A DNA stretch of 64,000 nucleotides from Anthostomella pinea (taxonomy: Eukaryota; Ascomycota; Sordariomycetes; Xylariales; Xylariaceae), in assembly GCA_963556695.1 (NCBI GenBank), contig CAUWAG010000013.1, positions 744,001 through 808,000 of the forward strand, written 5' to 3'. Positions 62,494 through 64,000 of the stretch are shown here, piece by piece; positions within the stretch are counted from its first letter, which is position 1; each line of letters opens with the position of its first letter. The position numbers and the translations under genes are program-made. Under the pieces are notes generated by a model. The model made no database searches. It was not told the origin of the DNA and saw nothing but the letters and a program-made list of their open reading frames with translations.

Positions 62494-64000
62494 TTAATCA
62501 TGCGTGTTATCGGGGTCGGAGTCAAGATCTGGCTCGTAGTCGGCCAGGAAGTGAATATAGGCAGGGCCTGTGGTCGGTCGTCCACGAAACTGTTGATCGT
62601 GCCGCCATTTCTCTTTGGATTTTTGCTGTTCCTCTGGAGAATGCTTCCACGATCGATAGTCAGGGTCACTACAGATGTAACAACGTCTGGTAACATTGTT
62701 ATCTCGTTTATTGTATTGCTTGTCTTTCTGCCGGTGGAACTTGCGATCAATAAAGTACTGATTGGCAGCATGCTGGGCGCTGTTAGTTGAGTCTTCAGAG
62801 GTCTGGAGTGATTGTCGGAGCTTGGATGCAAGAGCCTCAAATGTATGAGACGGGGTGAACAATGCATATTTGAGTTCCTTGACGCCACGATAGGCGCGTT
62901 CCACAGCTGCAATTAGCTGTGTCTCGCTGAGATATGATGGGCCGAGGGCGTGTTGACAAAGCTGCAGCTTGTCAAGTAATGCCTCGAGGACGTCCATATT
63001 GGACTTGTTGGCATTCTCGAGTCGTGCCTTCAAATTGCCGTAGGTAATTGCAGACCAATCACAATGATACTGCGTCTTGTTGACCTCTGTGTCAAAATGT
63101 ATCTTGAGACAATTATACATGTCAGAAAACATAGAGTGACGGCTAACATGGTGCATGAAATATATTCAGGCTGCGCCAGTAAGCACTTTGAGGGAATACC
63201 GCGTGGAATTGACCAGGTTTGATGCCAATGGTAGAACACGTGTTCAGGAAATAACGCATCTTGTCGTCCAGAATATCATACGGTCTTCCGGAGTAACAGT
63301 CTTCCTTTGTCCATATCTTAGCGAACGTAGCGATGGTTGCAGAAGCAAGATCTTCGTTCGCTACTGGGGCAGGGGGAATCTGTGTATATGGGTCAGGTGG
63401 CTGGTTCTGAAGCCATTGATTGTGCTGCTGGTAGGTCTTGAAACCGGGGTCCGGTGTAACAGTAACATATCGAGGACTGGGGACGAAGCTGTCAATTGCG
63501 TATGCCATCGGGGTTTGTCCGGGTATGAATCCAGCTTGCGGAGTCTGTGAGGGATTCCAATATTGGGGACGTATCGGAGCAGGTGTTCGTAAAGTATCTC
63601 TCAACTGGTTGCTGTCAATGCTCTGGAATGCGATATGGCTCTATGAAACATGCTGCTCAGTAGGTTCGAGGTTAGCAGTATTAGCAGGAGGGGGGTCATT
63701 TTTGTCTTGAAGATCGAAACCAGGTGTGTTGGTATTGGATGAATCAGCGTCATCGCCGTTTTTTTGTGCTTGGATAGCCATGTAACCTTTAACCATTTTC
63801 CACAGGTCAGGGTTTGGATATAATAGTTTCGTCCTGTCAAGCGTGATCTTGTCCCAGACAGGAAGGTCTTCTGCGGTTACGAGGTTGGCAAGTGCATCCG
63901 CGATAGAGTGGTTTGCCTTGCCTAGATAGATTCCTTGGGAAATAAGGCATTTTTGGAAGATGCCTCGGATGGTTCGTTCAATCTTCTCGAAGTTGTCTCT
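62494..64000 (-). pseudogene. Ty1/copia gag (broken, continues past window end)
   Basis: The frame enters at 64000 already open ('FEKIERTIRGIFQKCLIS') and runs to about 63190, with one TAG at 63643-63641. A single frameshift near 63190, followed by TGA at about 63168, moves to the frame used by all of pol. The distal part has the gag core 'SDMYNCLKIHFDTEVNKTQY' and a damaged zinc knuckle 'CYICSDPDYRSWKHSPEEQ'. The proline-rich centre has 'TPMAYAIDSFVPSPRY'. The start codon, primer binding site and 5' LTR lie outside the window. Confidence 0.85.

Noticed and set aside
1..64000. CRISPR array, prokaryotic operon, riboswitch or biosynthetic gene cluster
   Set aside because: The window is eukaryotic; short tandem repeats have no spacers of CRISPR type, and the genes are unrelated housekeeping functions without backbone enzymes.

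Overview
The window is nuclear DNA from a filamentous ascomycete (Pezizomycotina), most likely a Sordariomycete. The evidence is compact genes with 50-130 nt introns carrying CTAAC/CTGAC-type branch sites, a mitochondrial complex I subunit, a lone (dispersed) 5S rRNA gene, a Zn2Cys6 regulator, and an AT-rich block with signs of RIP (C-to-T decay of repeats). No species is claimed.

Layout. 0.8-1.5 kb: small conserved-type protein. 2.2-5.3 kb (-): RING-finger/RS-rich nuclear protein. 6.0-6.8 kb (-): Rab5 GTPase, divergent from KRI1 (7.5-9.5 kb, +). 10.5-14.0 kb (-): Zn2Cys6 transcription factor, followed by 5.9 kb with no gene I can support. 19.8-26.3 kb (-): separase, divergent from a small mitochondrial membrane protein (26.8-27.4 kb). 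27.5-28.8 kb (-): SIRT4-like sirtuin, divergent from a mitochondrial CDF metal transporter (29.6-31.2 kb). 32.1-34.1 kb: xylulokinase. 34.8 kb: truncated 5S copy. 35.2-35.9 kb (-): complex I NDUFS6/NUMM-type subunit, divergent from an MPP6-like exosome cofactor (36.3-37.2 kb). 37.2-41.8 kb: gene-poor, with two related palindromic MITEs. 41.8-45.0 kb: insulysin/Ste23 metalloprotease. 47.2-52.0 kb: Ubp12/USP-type deubiquitinase. 52.6-55.1 kb (-): secreted TAP-like serine peptidase. 55.9 kb (-): intact-looking 5S rRNA gene. 56.2-58.8 kb: AT-rich RIP-type block split by two solo LTRs, each with a perfect 5-bp target duplication. 58.8-64.0 kb (-): Ty1/copia retrotransposon with one LTR in view, a gag-pol frame broken by stops and one frameshift, and its 5' end outside the window.

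The genes are mostly housekeeping: ribosome biogenesis, RNA decay, chromosome segregation, endosomal traffic, mitochondrial function and protein turnover. Several are in divergent pairs sharing roughly 440-780 bp promoters. They do not form a biosynthetic cluster or a coherent new system. The most unusual signals are in gene architecture and repeats: a probable spliceosomal twin intron (stwintron) in the sirtuin gene, an unusual number of GC-AG introns (three direct cases plus one nested), two clean solo LTRs, and the MITE pair. Exon limits were worked out by hand from reading frames, splice signals and family alignments recalled from general knowledge; no search was run.
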